Of a stretch of DNA of 64,000 nucleotides, positions 15,361-23,262 are shown piece by piece. The stretch is from the NCBI GenBank assembly GCA_026004195.1, contig BPIQ01000002.1, positions 992,585-1,056,584 on the forward strand. The letters are read 5' to 3'. Source of the stretch: Candidatus Binatia bacterium. Lineage in GTDB: Bacteria > Desulfobacterota > Binatia > HRBIN30 > BPIQ01. The stretch's first letter is position 1. Each line of letters opens with the position of its first letter. The notes beneath the pieces were generated by a model. The model was not told the origin of the DNA. It did not search any database and was given only the letters and a program-made list of their open reading frames with translations. The translations under genes were made by a program, and so were the position numbers.

Positions 15361-16037
15361 AAAGCCACTTCGAGAGCCGCCACGGGCTTCCGGCCCTCTT
15401 CTTTTGCTTTCTGCTTTCCTGCGCTTCGGTCCTGTCTTCCTGCTCCTCCGGCGGCGGTCCCGTGGGAACGGGCATCTCGTCGGTCGAAGGGAACCTCGTG
15501 GCCGTCGAAACGGAGGCTGCGGCACCCACGGACGGAGTGCCGCCCGTTCTCGTACGGATCGAAGAGGTCGCGGGTATCGAGGCGGAAACGGACCCCGAGG
15601 GGAGGTTCACCCTCGTGGGAGAGTTCTCCGGGCCCGTGACGCTCGCCTTTTTCCACCGGGGGCGGCGGCTCGCGGAGTTCCCGCTCGACGTACCTGCCGG
15701 TTCGACCGTGATTCTCGAGGACCTGGAGATCCGTCCGTCGCTGCCCCGCGGGGTCCGTGCCCGGCTCGTTCGCGAGCGCGATTTCTTCGGCCGCACCGAC
15801 CTCGTGGATTGCGAGGCGGGTCTCCTCTTGGTTCGCGACAAGGCGAAACGCAGCCGACAGTTCGCGGTGCGTGTCGGGCCGGACACCACCTTCCGACTGG
15901 GCCTGGAGGGCCCCGAGCTTTCGTGCGCGGATTTGCGCCCGAAGCTCGAGATTCTCGTCGAAGGGGTGGTGCTGCCCGACCGGACGATCGAAGCCGAGAC
16001 GATCGTGGTGCGGCCGGGAAGGCGTGCCCGGCTCTGA
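15357..16037 (+). CDS. Secreted lipoprotein, DUF5666-like
   Basis: 226 residues. An N-terminal signal sequence (FFCFLLSCASVL) ends in a lipobox-type cleavage site SSC followed by a Ser/Gly spacer, predicting an outer-membrane lipoprotein. The rest is two beta-rich segments: EGNLVAVE to EDLEI resembles a transthyretin-like repeat, and RPSLPRGVRARLVRERDF to IVVRPGR resembles DUF5666. It is translationally coupled to the DUF6502 gene upstream. No catalytic motif is visible. Confidence 0.65.
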   Translation: MKSHFESRHGLPALFFCFLLSCASVLSSCSSGGGPVGTGISSVEGNLVAVETEAAAPTDGVPPVLVRIEEVAGIEAETDPEGRFTLVGEFSGPVTLAFFHRGRRLAEFPLDVPAGSTVILEDLEIRPSLPRGVRARLVRERDFFGRTDLVDCEAGLLLVRDKAKRSRQFAVRVGPDTTFRLGLEGPELSCADLRPKLEILVEGVVLPDRTIEAETIVVRPGRRARL

Positions 16038-16041
16038 ACCC

Positions 16042-16548
16042 TCAGCCCGCGGGTTCCGTACCCGCCGGAGAAATCCAGATCATCCAGAGAAAGAAGGGGA
16101 AAGCACCGAGCCCGGCAAGGACGGTGAAGACGTAGACGACGTCCAGCGCCCGGCTCACCCACCAGGCGTGCTCGGTCACCATCCAGGGAAGAAAAGCCAC
16201 GACCAGCACCTGGGTCGCGAGGACGAACGGAAGTCCGAGCAACCCCCGAAACAGCACGCGCCGCGAGCCGGCCCCGCGAGCCGTCGCCAGGACCAGGGCA
16301 GCATAGGCCACCACGCCGGCGAGCGTATGCTCGAGGTCGAGAGGCAGACGATAACGCTCGGCCCCCCGAACGAAAACGGCGGAAAAAGCCTCCCTGCTCG
16401 CCGTCCTCTCGAGGTCGAACCCGGTGAGCAGAGCCGTCGTCCCGCCGGCGAACCAGAGCACGAGCCGGGCGTAGAGCTTCCAGAACCCCGCTTTCCAGGC
16501 CCCGAAGAGCACGAGTGCCGCCAGAAGAAACCTAAGCAGAAACCGCAT
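16042..16548 (-). CDS. Exosortase-associated integral membrane protein
   Basis: 168 residues from the ATG at 16548 (a GTG at 16563 is also possible). Four to five hydrophobic segments are visible: FLLRFLLAALVLFGAW, LVLWFAGGTTALL, LAGVVAYAALVLATA, LLGLPFVLATQVLVVAFL and VYVFTVLAGLGAFPFFLWMI. It overlaps the 3' end of the exosortase gene by 17 bp and is transcribed after it, matching the small membrane proteins that accompany XrtH-type exosortases. No enzymatic motif is seen. Confidence 0.6.
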   Translation of the reverse strand: MRFLLRFLLAALVLFGAWKAGFWKLYARLVLWFAGGTTALLTGFDLERTASREAFSAVFVRGAERYRLPLDLEHTLAGVVAYAALVLATARGAGSRRVLFRGLLGLPFVLATQVLVVAFLPWMVTEHAWWVSRALDVVYVFTVLAGLGAFPFFLWMIWISPAGTEPAG

Positions 16549-17059
16549 GCGCTCTCTCGACACGGTCGCGCCACCAGCTTCCCAGCACCGCGAGCAGGGC
16601 CACGAAGACCCCCTGCCAGAGGTACTCGTGGAAGTAATCGAAGAGGGCGGGGTATTTCGAACCCACGGCCGCGAGCGTCGCGAGCCTCGCGATGTTCGTA
16701 CCCTCGATCACGACGAGCCCGAGGAGAAACCCGAGAGCCCGGGGACCCGAGCCTGCCGGGTACGCGAAAAGGAAGGATGCCCAGATGACCAGCACGAACA
16801 CGCCCGTGCACTCGTGATTCACGTGCAGGCTCGTGCCGGAGGGTGTGGAAATGTACGCGCCGTGCTGCTCCACGGGGACCCCGAAGGAACGGGCCAGCAG
16901 CACGGCAGCGCGGGCGATTCCCGTCTGAACGGGAAGAAGGCGCGCATGGAGACCGAGGAGGGAGAAAAGCAAGCTCGCGAGAAAAAGAAAGCCGAAAAAG
17001 CGTGCGGAAAAGGAAAGGAGAGAGCTCCCGGGAGCGCGTGTCGTCCGGGCCGAGGCCAT
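16532..17059 (-). CDS. Exosortase, XrtH-like transpeptidase
   Basis: 175 residues from the ATG at 17059. Exosortases are multi-pass membrane enzymes that cut PEP-CTERM-like C-terminal signals on exported proteins. The three catalytic residues are in place: Cys84 in NHECTGVF, Arg125 in TNIARLATL and His144 in YFHEYLWQG. The size and the ECTGVF context match the short XrtH-type group. No protein in this window shows an obvious matching C-terminal sorting signal, so its substrates must be encoded elsewhere. Confidence 0.82.
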   Translation of the reverse strand: MASARTTRAPGSSLLSFSARFFGFLFLASLLFSLLGLHARLLPVQTGIARAAVLLARSFGVPVEQHGAYISTPSGTSLHVNHECTGVFVLVIWASFLFAYPAGSGPRALGFLLGLVVIEGTNIARLATLAAVGSKYPALFDYFHEYLWQGVFVALLAVLGSWWRDRVERAHAVSA

Positions 17060-17225
17060 GCGCAACGGGCGATTTACCCGGGGCCGCCCGGGGAAACAAG
17101 CGCGGTCGCGCCCCTCTGGACAGCCGACACCTTTGGTATAGAAGTCGGGAACGGAGAGCTCCGCCGGCCGGGGATACGTCCCAGGTGCGGGGCGCTCCCG
17201 AAGGAGCTCGGAGGAGGAAATCGCG

Positions 17226-17792
17226 ATGGCTCAGACACCCTCGAAGATGGTGCCGCTCGGGACTCCCGCTCCCCCTTTCCGCCTTCCGAACATCGACGGG
17301 CGTATGGTCTCTCTCGAGGACTTCCGCGGAAAGCCGCTGCTCGTCATGTTCATCTGCAACCACTGCCCCTTCGTCCAGCACATCCGGCACGCGCTCGCGG
17401 AATTCGGGCGCGAGTACCAGGGCAAAGGGCTCGGGATCGTCGCCATCAACTCCAACGACGTCTCGGCCTACCCGGACGACAGCCCCGAGAAAATGGCCGA
17501 GGAAGCGCGCAAGGTCGGCTACACGTTCCCGTACCTCTTCGACGAAACCCAGGAAGTCGCCAAGGCTTACGGGGCCGCGTGCACGCCCGACTTCTTCCTC
17601 TACGACGCTTCCCACAAGCTCGTCTACCGGGGGCAGTTCGACTCCAGCCGACCCTCCAACGGGATTCCGGTGACCGGGGAAGATCTGAGAGCGGCCGCCG
17701 ACGCGGTCCTGGAAGGCCGGCCGGTCCCGCAAGACCAGAAGCCCAGCATCGGCTGCAACATCAAGTGGAAACCCGGCAACGAGCCGCGCTGA
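17226..17792 (+). CDS. Thioredoxin-family (AhpC/TSA-fold) protein
   Basis: 188 residues, ATG at 17226. Motif MFICNHCPFVQHIR carries a CxxC pair (C44, C47) typical of the cytoplasmic 'CNHCPFV' thioredoxin-like family. PYLFDETQEVAKAYGAACTPDFFLY is the usual later cis-Pro/Cys region. There is no signal peptide. A peroxiredoxin gene follows 17 bp downstream with a GGAGGAAA site, so the two form a small oxidative-defence operon. Confidence 0.9.
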   Translation: MAQTPSKMVPLGTPAPPFRLPNIDGRMVSLEDFRGKPLLVMFICNHCPFVQHIRHALAEFGREYQGKGLGIVAINSNDVSAYPDDSPEKMAEEARKVGYTFPYLFDETQEVAKAYGAACTPDFFLYDASHKLVYRGQFDSSRPSNGIPVTGEDLRAAADAVLEGRPVPQDQKPSIGCNIKWKPGNEPR

Positions 17793-17809
17793 CGTCGGAG
17801 GAAACGCCC

Positions 17810-18283
17810 ATGCCGATCGAGGTGGGAAAACCGGCTCCCGCATTCACCTTGCCGGACGCGGACGGAAAGAAAGTTTCGCTCCGGGAGTTCGCCGGCAAGA
17901 ACGTGATTCTCTACTTCTACCCCAAGGACGACACGCCGGGCTGTACGAAAGAAGCCTGCGGGTTTCGCGATGCCTGGAAGAAAATCCAGAAGCTCGGGGC
18001 GGTCGTCCTCGGCGTGTCTCCGGACAGCCCGGAGTCGCACAAGAAGTTCGCGCAGAAGTACAAGCTGCCCTTCCCGCTCCTCTCGGACCCGGACCGCAAG
18101 GTGATGGAAAAATACGGTGCCTACGGCGAGAAGGTCCTCTACGGGAAAAAGACCCTGGGAGTGATTCGGTCCACCGTCTGGATCGGCCCGGACGGCAAGG
18201 TGAAAAAACACTGGGCCAAGGTGGCCGACGCGGCCCGGCATCCCGAGCAGGTTCTCGAAGCGCTCGAAGCGGCTTCGTCCTGA
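17810..18283 (+). CDS. bcp: Thioredoxin-dependent thiol peroxidase (Bcp/PrxQ)
   Basis: 157 residues. The ATG at 17810 follows a good GGAGGAAA site. The active site YPKDDTPGCTKEACGFRD contains the peroxidatic Cys45 and the resolving Cys50 of the PrxQ type, with VLGVSPDSPESHKKFAQKY and PFPLLSDPDRKVMEKYGAYG downstream. It reduces hydrogen peroxide and organic hydroperoxides with electrons from thioredoxin. It is co-directional with the upstream thioredoxin-fold gene and the next small gene (7 bp apart). Confidence 0.94.
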   Translation: MPIEVGKPAPAFTLPDADGKKVSLREFAGKNVILYFYPKDDTPGCTKEACGFRDAWKKIQKLGAVVLGVSPDSPESHKKFAQKYKLPFPLLSDPDRKVMEKYGAYGEKVLYGKKTLGVIRSTVWIGPDGKVKKHWAKVADAARHPEQVLEALEAASS

Positions 18284-18290
18284 CCGGGCG

Positions 18291-18509
18291 ATGGAAACGG
18301 GCCTGGAGTGGATCCCCCGGTCGGTCCGGGAAAAACTCGACCGGGTGGGACTCAAGATCCACCTGCGCGACTGGCAAAAGCTTACGCTTTCCGAACGCGC
18401 GAGCCTGCGGGACCTTCCCTGCGGGACCCCCGAGGAAGTCGAACGCTACCGGAACACGCTCCGGGAGTTGCTTCGAAACCGCTGCGGTACCGACCCAGAA
18501 CCGCTCTAG
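18291..18509 (+). CDS. Nitrate-reductase-associated protein family, small
   Basis: 72 residues. The pattern LEWIPRSVREKLDRVGLKIH followed by WQKLTLSERASLRDLPC and VERYRNTLRELL matches the short Nitr_red_assoc family first noticed beside nitrate reductase genes. No nitrate reductase is in the window. Its biochemical role is not known. It lies 7 bp after bcp. Confidence 0.7.
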   Translation: METGLEWIPRSVREKLDRVGLKIHLRDWQKLTLSERASLRDLPCGTPEEVERYRNTLRELLRNRCGTDPEPL

Positions 18510-18619
18510 CAGGTTCCTTTTTTGAACTCCTCGCGGGGGCCCGAGCTTCGGGCTCCGGCATTGCCAGCTCGAAAACGACACCGGACGAAAAGGCACGCGC
18601 CTTGCTCCGGCTCCCAGGC

Positions 18620-19081
18620 ATGACGCACGGAATCCCGGTTCTCACGGCCTATCTCGAACGCGAGAACCTCCGCGACACGGACCGCCTGGTCCGGATGCGG
18701 CTCGTCGAAGAGCTGGTTTCCGTCAAAGAGGCCCTCGAAGAGGAGCAGCGCCGGGCCGAAAAAGAGGGCCACCTTCCGGTTCTTTCGCTCCTGGGCCGCG
18801 TCGCGGCGAAACTCGACCGCGTGGCCAACTCGATTCGCTATGCCTCGCGAGGCTACAGGGGGCTTTTCGACCTCTCGAAAGTCACGCGCGAGAAGCTCGA
18901 GGCGCTCCAGCGGTTCGACGAGGGGCTTTTCGAGGAAATCGAGTCCCTGCACTGGAAGGTCGAATCCCTGCACGCCACCGAACTCGGCTCGACCGCCTTC
19001 GCCGCGCAGGCCCGGGAACTCGAAAGGGCAGTGGACGGAATCGGGCGGAGATTCGGGCAGCGCGAGAAGCTGCTCGGCTGA
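18620..19081 (+). CDS. Predicted coiled-coil protein upstream of SPFH gene
   Basis: About 153 residues from the ATG at 18620; the frame is open further upstream, so the start is uncertain. It is almost wholly helical and charged ([60 protein letters not shown]), with coiled-coil heptads and no enzymatic motif. It sits 11 bp before the SPFH/zinc-ribbon gene. The arrangement recalls PspA-type coiled-coil proteins encoded beside YdjI (SPFH plus zinc ribbon) in Bacillus. The gene itself is not recognised. Confidence 0.6.
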   Translation: MTHGIPVLTAYLERENLRDTDRLVRMRLVEELVSVKEALEEEQRRAEKEGHLPVLSLLGRVAAKLDRVANSIRYASRGYRGLFDLSKVTREKLEALQRFDEGLFEEIESLHWKVESLHATELGSTAFAAQARELERAVDGIGRRFGQREKLLG

Positions 19082-19092
19082 GGTCCGGGCCG

Positions 19093-20259
19093 ATGTCGCA
19101 GTTCCTCGAGGTCATCGAGTGGTTCGACCCCACGGGGACGCAGATCGTCCACCGCTTTCCGCCCGAAGGCTCGGCCGAGATCAAGTACGGAGCCCAGCTC
19201 GTCGTCCGCGAGAACCAGGCGGCGGTCTTTTTCCGCGACGGTCGAGGTCTCGACGTCCTCGGACCCGGTCGCCACACACTCACGACCCAGAACCTTCCCG
19301 TCCTGACGAAGGTCCTGGCCCTTCCTTGGGGATTCCGGAGTCCTTTCCGCGCCGAAGTGTACTTCGTCAACCTGAAGATTTTCACGGACATGCGGTGGGG
19401 AACGAAAGACCCCATCGTGTTCCGGGACCGGCACTTCGGGATGGTGAGGCTCCGGGCCTTCGGTCGCTTCACGATGCAGGTCACGCAACCCCTGCTCTTC
19501 CTGAACACGATCGTCGGGACGAAGGGGACCGTGGAGACCTCGGACGTGGAGGATTACCTGCGCGACGTGATCGTGTCGCGCCTGAACGACTTTCTCGGGG
19601 AGCACCTCGAGAGCCTCCTCGACCTTCCCCGCCAGTACGACGAGATGGCGGTCGCGGTACGCACGCGGCTGACGGAGGACTTCCGGAAGTACGGCATGGA
19701 GCTCGTCGACTTCTACGTGAACCGAATCACGCCACCGGAGGAGGTACAGAAGGTCATCGACGAGCGTTCGAGCATGGAGGCGGTCGGCGACCTCGAAAGG
19801 TTCTTCCGTTTCAAAGTGGCGAAGGCCGTGGGCGATGCCGCCCGCGGGGACGGCGGTCCGCCTACCGGGGCCGAAGGAGCGCAGGCCGGGTTCGGGATCG
19901 GAGTCGGAGCGGGCCTCGGGATGATGATCCCGGGTCTCGTGGCTCGAGGTGTCGGGGGCTTTTTCGGCCCGCAGCCCCCTCCGGGAGAAGGGCTGCGATG
20001 TCCGGAGTGCCACGGTGGTGTCGGACCCTCGAACCGGTTCTGTCCCCACTGCGGGCACCAGTTGGTCGTCATCCGCAAGTGTAGCCGCTGCGGGAAGAAC
20101 GTCGGTCCTCGCGCCAACTTCTGCCCCGCCTGCGGCCTCGACCTCCGGAGCCAACTCCGCTGCACGAGCTGCGGGACGGAGCTGCCTCCGGGAACCAAGT
20201 TCTGCTTCCACTGCGGGGAAAAAGTCGCCGAGGCGGAAAGCACGCCGCCCGGCGAGTGA
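19093..20259 (+). CDS. SPFH-domain protein with C-terminal zinc ribbons (YdjI-like)
   Basis: 388 residues. Residues 10-250 form an SPFH/virion-core-like domain: [61 protein letters not shown] Gly/Ala-rich hydrophobic linker ([17 protein letters not shown]) leads to three successive zinc ribbons with CPECHG/CPHCG, CSRCG/CPACG and CTSCG/CFHCG pairs. In Bacillus, YdjI has this build and recruits PspA to stressed membrane. A zinc-ribbon partner follows 24 bp later, making a likely membrane-stress module. Confidence 0.85.
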   Translation: MSQFLEVIEWFDPTGTQIVHRFPPEGSAEIKYGAQLVVRENQAAVFFRDGRGLDVLGPGRHTLTTQNLPVLTKVLALPWGFRSPFRAEVYFVNLKIFTDMRWGTKDPIVFRDRHFGMVRLRAFGRFTMQVTQPLLFLNTIVGTKGTVETSDVEDYLRDVIVSRLNDFLGEHLESLLDLPRQYDEMAVAVRTRLTEDFRKYGMELVDFYVNRITPPEEVQKVIDERSSMEAVGDLERFFRFKVAKAVGDAARGDGGPPTGAEGAQAGFGIGVGAGLGMMIPGLVARGVGGFFGPQPPPGEGLRCPECHGGVGPSNRFCPHCGHQLVVIRKCSRCGKNVGPRANFCPACGLDLRSQLRCTSCGTELPPGTKFCFHCGEKVAEAESTPPGE

Positions 20260-20283
20260 TCGGAGCCCGGGCCCCGTGGTCCC

Positions 20284-21561
20284 ATGGGACGCGTTCTCCG
20301 GGTCTCGACCGAGTGCCCCTCCTGCGGCGGGGCCGTGGAGTACACCGAAGGGACGAACGCCCTCGCCTGCGGCTACTGCGGAAACCGCCACCTCGTGACG
20401 GGTCGCAGGCGGGTTCTCGCGTACCGTCTTTCGCCCCCCGGCACCGCCCCCGAGAGACTCGCAAGCTTCTATCCGCGGCGCCACCGCTGCTTCGTTCCCT
20501 ACTACCGCTTCGCGGCACACGACCTTCGATGGGAACTCCGTAGCCGGCTCGAGCGGTCTTGCGTCGAATCCGAAAGCGGTTTCCCGGAACCCGGGCAAGA
20601 GGCGGACCGGCGCGAGGGATTTTTCGAAGAGCTGCGGGACCGCTACGTGGAGAAAAGCTTTCTCGCGCGGCCGGAGCTCGGGAGAGTTCTTCCGCCGTCG
20701 CTCGGGGTCCGCACGTCCGTTCTTCCGGCCCGGCCCCTTCTCGACGACCCCGCGCTCCGGGAGGCGGGGTTTCTCCTGCCGACGCTCGGGCTCGGCGAGG
20801 CTCGGAAAAGAGCCGAGGAAACCCCGGTACTCGACGGCAGGATCCTTCTCCGGCGGCTTCTCGCCGCGCGGCTCGCCGTCGTCTATCACCCCTTCGACTT
20901 CCACTGCGAGGAGGACGGTACGGTCCGGTACGTCGTCGACGCCGTGAGCGGCTCGGGAAAGTCCGTCGAAAGCGAGCTCGACGTCCCCGCGACCGAGAGC
21001 GGGCCTCCTTCTTTCGAGACGGCGGGGCTCCGTCCCCTGCTCTGTCCCGAATGCGGGTGGGAGCTGCCGTTTCGGCCCGAAGACGTGGTTTTCCTCTGTG
21101 GCACCTGTCACAGGGCCTGGCTCGCTCTCGGGGGCGAGTTCCACCGCCTTTCCTACGAGGTTCTGGGATACGGTGCGGGGGAGCCTGTGGGACACCTCCC
21201 CTTCTGGGTCTTCGAGCGCTCCGGGACACGCACGCGGCTTTACGTTCCCGCCTTCCGCTACCGCAGGCTCAAGCTTCTTTTCCAGCTCGCGCGCGAGCTC
21301 AGCGTCCGAGCGCCGGATTTCGTCCCGGTGAACTCTCTCCCCCGACCTCTGGGGGGGTGTCACTACGACGCCGAGGACGCCCTGGCCCTTGCCCAGGTCG
21401 TCTACCCCGCCACGAAACCCGACGTCGCGGCCGGCATCCGCGAGCTTTCCGAGCTTTCCCTCTCGCCCCCTCGCCTCGCCTGGCTACCGGTTTTCGGTAA
21501 CGCCTCTCTCCTGCGGTCACCGGCAACCGGGCGTGTCCTCTACCCGGCGCTGATCGGTTGA
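20284..21561 (+). CDS. Zinc-ribbon protein, partner of SPFH protein
   Basis: 425 residues. The N-terminus is a zinc ribbon (CPSCGG...CGYCGN) and a second Cys4 site appears near residues 258-280 (CPECGW...CGTCHR). The remainder is beta-rich with conserved aromatic stretches (CFVPYYRFAAHDLRWELRSR, LPFWVFERSGTRTRLYVPAF) but no enzymatic motif. It is co-transcribed with the SPFH gene. Its layout resembles the TFIIB-type zinc-ribbon proteins (YdjG-like) of PspA/SPFH operons; the exact function is unknown. Confidence 0.65.
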   Translation: MGRVLRVSTECPSCGGAVEYTEGTNALACGYCGNRHLVTGRRRVLAYRLSPPGTAPERLASFYPRRHRCFVPYYRFAAHDLRWELRSRLERSCVESESGFPEPGQEADRREGFFEELRDRYVEKSFLARPELGRVLPPSLGVRTSVLPARPLLDDPALREAGFLLPTLGLGEARKRAEETPVLDGRILLRRLLAARLAVVYHPFDFHCEEDGTVRYVVDAVSGSGKSVESELDVPATESGPPSFETAGLRPLLCPECGWELPFRPEDVVFLCGTCHRAWLALGGEFHRLSYEVLGYGAGEPVGHLPFWVFERSGTRTRLYVPAFRYRRLKLLFQLARELSVRAPDFVPVNSLPRPLGGCHYDAEDALALAQVVYPATKPDVAAGIRELSELSLSPPRLAWLPVFGNASLLRSPATGRVLYPALIG

Positions 21562-21669
21562 GATTCGGCGACCCCCCGGTGTTGCCGGGCCCTTCTCCAC
21601 ACGGTCCTGCCGGGGCGTGCGAAGCCGCCCGGGACGCTCGGGCAGCGGGAGACTCCCCTCGCCACGGGC

Positions 21670-22266
21670 TCACTCGAGGAGCGATCGTTCGCCCAGGAAG
21701 GCGAGGTCGGCACCCGAATCCAGGAGCCGCTCGAATCTTTCGGGAATCGACGCGGGACGCGACAGGTAAACCAGAACGGCAAACCGTAAACGCCGCGCCT
21801 CCGGGGCGAGCTCGACGGTGGAGCCGAGGAGCGCGGGATCCCCTTCGGCCGGCAGGGGCTCCGAGCCGGCCACCCAGGGGCCCGGGGGCTCGAGAGACCG
21901 GGCCGCGACGGCGAACGTGGTTTCGGGGGGAAAGCCAGCCGGTCGGAAAACGAGAAAAACGCCGCAAAGGCCGCCTTCGGTCGGAAGACACCGCAACGAG
22001 TCCGTCTCTCCGGCTCCTGTCTCCACGCTCGCGGCGAGATTTTCCGGCAGCATCGCTTCGGGCGGGAGGGAAGCCGGAGCTTCGTCGGCCGGACAAAGCG
22101 TGAGATCGCCGAGCGTCGTGCAGGAGCGGGTCTCGAGGACGCCCACGATCGCCGCCTCTTCTGCGTCCGGCGAGATGTCGAAGCCGCTCGAGCCGCTTCC
22201 GCACCCGCTCTGCCACGACAACGCGAGGAGGAAACACGAACCCAGTACGAACCCGAACTTCCGCAT
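21670..22266 (-). CDS. Putative lipoprotein
   Basis: 198 residues from the ATG at 22266 (MRKFGFVLGSCFLLALSW), with a lipobox-like SGC and a Gly/Ser spacer. The mature part has several Cys (SCTTLGDLTLC, CLPTEGGLC) and beta-rich segments, and no recognised domain. It begins 5 bp after the stop of the regulator gene upstream, so the two are an operon under the divergent palindrome-bearing promoter. Confidence 0.6.
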   Translation of the reverse strand: MRKFGFVLGSCFLLALSWQSGCGSGSSGFDISPDAEEAAIVGVLETRSCTTLGDLTLCPADEAPASLPPEAMLPENLAASVETGAGETDSLRCLPTEGGLCGVFLVFRPAGFPPETTFAVAARSLEPPGPWVAGSEPLPAEGDPALLGSTVELAPEARRLRFAVLVYLSRPASIPERFERLLDSGADLAFLGERSLLE

Positions 22267-22271
22267 GGCTT

Positions 22272-23069
22272 CTACTCCCAAGGCGTCGCGGTCACGAGCA
22301 CGTTGACGAAGCGTTTCCCGGCCCCCTCTTCCGAGAACTCCTCGACCAGCCGCCGCACCGCCGCGTCGAGCCGCTCCTCGAATTCCGCAAGGCGCGACGG
22401 GTCGATGGTCAGGAAGTGGTTCCGAAGATAGGTACCGCGGTCGAACCCCTCGAGGGCGAGCTTGTCGAGCAGCCCCTTGAGGAAAATCGCGCAGAACTCG
22501 ATGGCCAGGGAACGGCGCTCCGCCGCCGTGCGAGCCACGTAGTGGCGACCGCGGCGACGGATCTTGTCGCCCCGAACCTCGACGAGCCCTTTCGCCCGCA
22601 GGATTTCCTCGGCCTTCCGGAAGGCGCTTTCCGTCGGGGGTTTGCGCCGGGAGCGGCGATCGACACTCTGCCGGAGCGAACGCCGCCAGCCCCGGAGGCT
22701 CACCGGGCTCCCGTCGTCGGGAAGAAGCGAAAGGCCGTGCGTCACCAGAACGGCCAGCTCCGCCTCTTCGACTCCCGCGATCTCCGAGCCCGCGGCCAGG
22801 ACCCGCCCGAGCTCCCGTCCGAAAGCGCGGAGCATCCGGTCCCGCCAGAGAAGCGCGAGGAGCGGCCGGGGATCCTCGCGACGTACGGCGGCGAGCCGCC
22901 GGACGAGGGCTTCGGTGGGAAAGCGCTGGCCTTTCTCGATGTAGCCGAGCATCACGGGGTCGACCGCGTCCTCGAGCACTTCTCGGGCGAAGCGCTTGAG
23001 CGTGTAGCCGCGTCCCATGAGCACGCGGGTTTCGTAGAACACCTCACCGATCGAGCGAGCTCGAGACAC
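22272..23069 (-). CDS. Helix-turn-helix regulator, TIGR02147/DUF4423-like layout
   Basis: 265 residues. The GTG at 23069 is chosen because the helix-turn-helix SIGEVFYETRVLMGRGYTLK and MLGYIEKGQRFPTEALVRRL starts right after it; the ATG at 23018 would delete the first helices. The C-terminal part (SAFRKAEEILRAKGLVEVRG, FVNVLVTATPW) is a winged-helix-like region plus a helical domain as in the TIGR02147/DUF4423 type. It diverges from the large Cys-rich lipoprotein gene, and a perfect 15-bp palindrome lies 26 bp upstream of its start, so it probably represses or activates both directions. Confidence 0.6.
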   Translation of the reverse strand: MSRARSIGEVFYETRVLMGRGYTLKRFAREVLEDAVDPVMLGYIEKGQRFPTEALVRRLAAVRREDPRPLLALLWRDRMLRAFGRELGRVLAAGSEIAGVEEAELAVLVTHGLSLLPDDGSPVSLRGWRRSLRQSVDRRSRRKPPTESAFRKAEEILRAKGLVEVRGDKIRRRGRHYVARTAAERRSLAIEFCAIFLKGLLDKLALEGFDRGTYLRNHFLTIDPSRLAEFEERLDAAVRRLVEEFSEEGAGKRFVNVLVTATPWE

Positions 23070-23094
23070 GGACCGTTCGTAGCACAAAATAAAG

Positions 23095-23109
23095 TTGCTT
23101 GACAAGCAA
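23095..23109. promoter_or_regulatory. Perfect 15-bp palindrome in a divergent promoter
   Basis: TTGCTTG-A-CAAGCAA, centred at 23102 in an AT-rich stretch between the regulator (minus) and the large lipoprotein gene (plus). The plus-strand -35-like TTGACA lies inside it at 23099-23104; the -10 is poorly defined. Best read as the operator for the adjacent helix-turn-helix regulator. Confidence 0.6.
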
Positions 23110-23262
23110 ACAGATTTTGTTTTACGCTCCTGGCTCGGAAGCAGCGGAGGAAACCGGGAGACACGGAGGAGACCGACGGGGGCCGGAGTACGAAACCGGG
23201 GCGCGAGCGCGAAGCCGGGAACCGAAGAAAAGACGCCGACGAAGGCGGAAACGGGGGACGCC

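Noticed and set aside
16547-18283. Long plus-strand frame ahead of bcp
   Set aside because: The part before the ATG at 17810 is antisense to the exosortase and out of frame with the thioredoxin-like gene. The Bcp homology starts at 17810 after a good ribosome-binding site.
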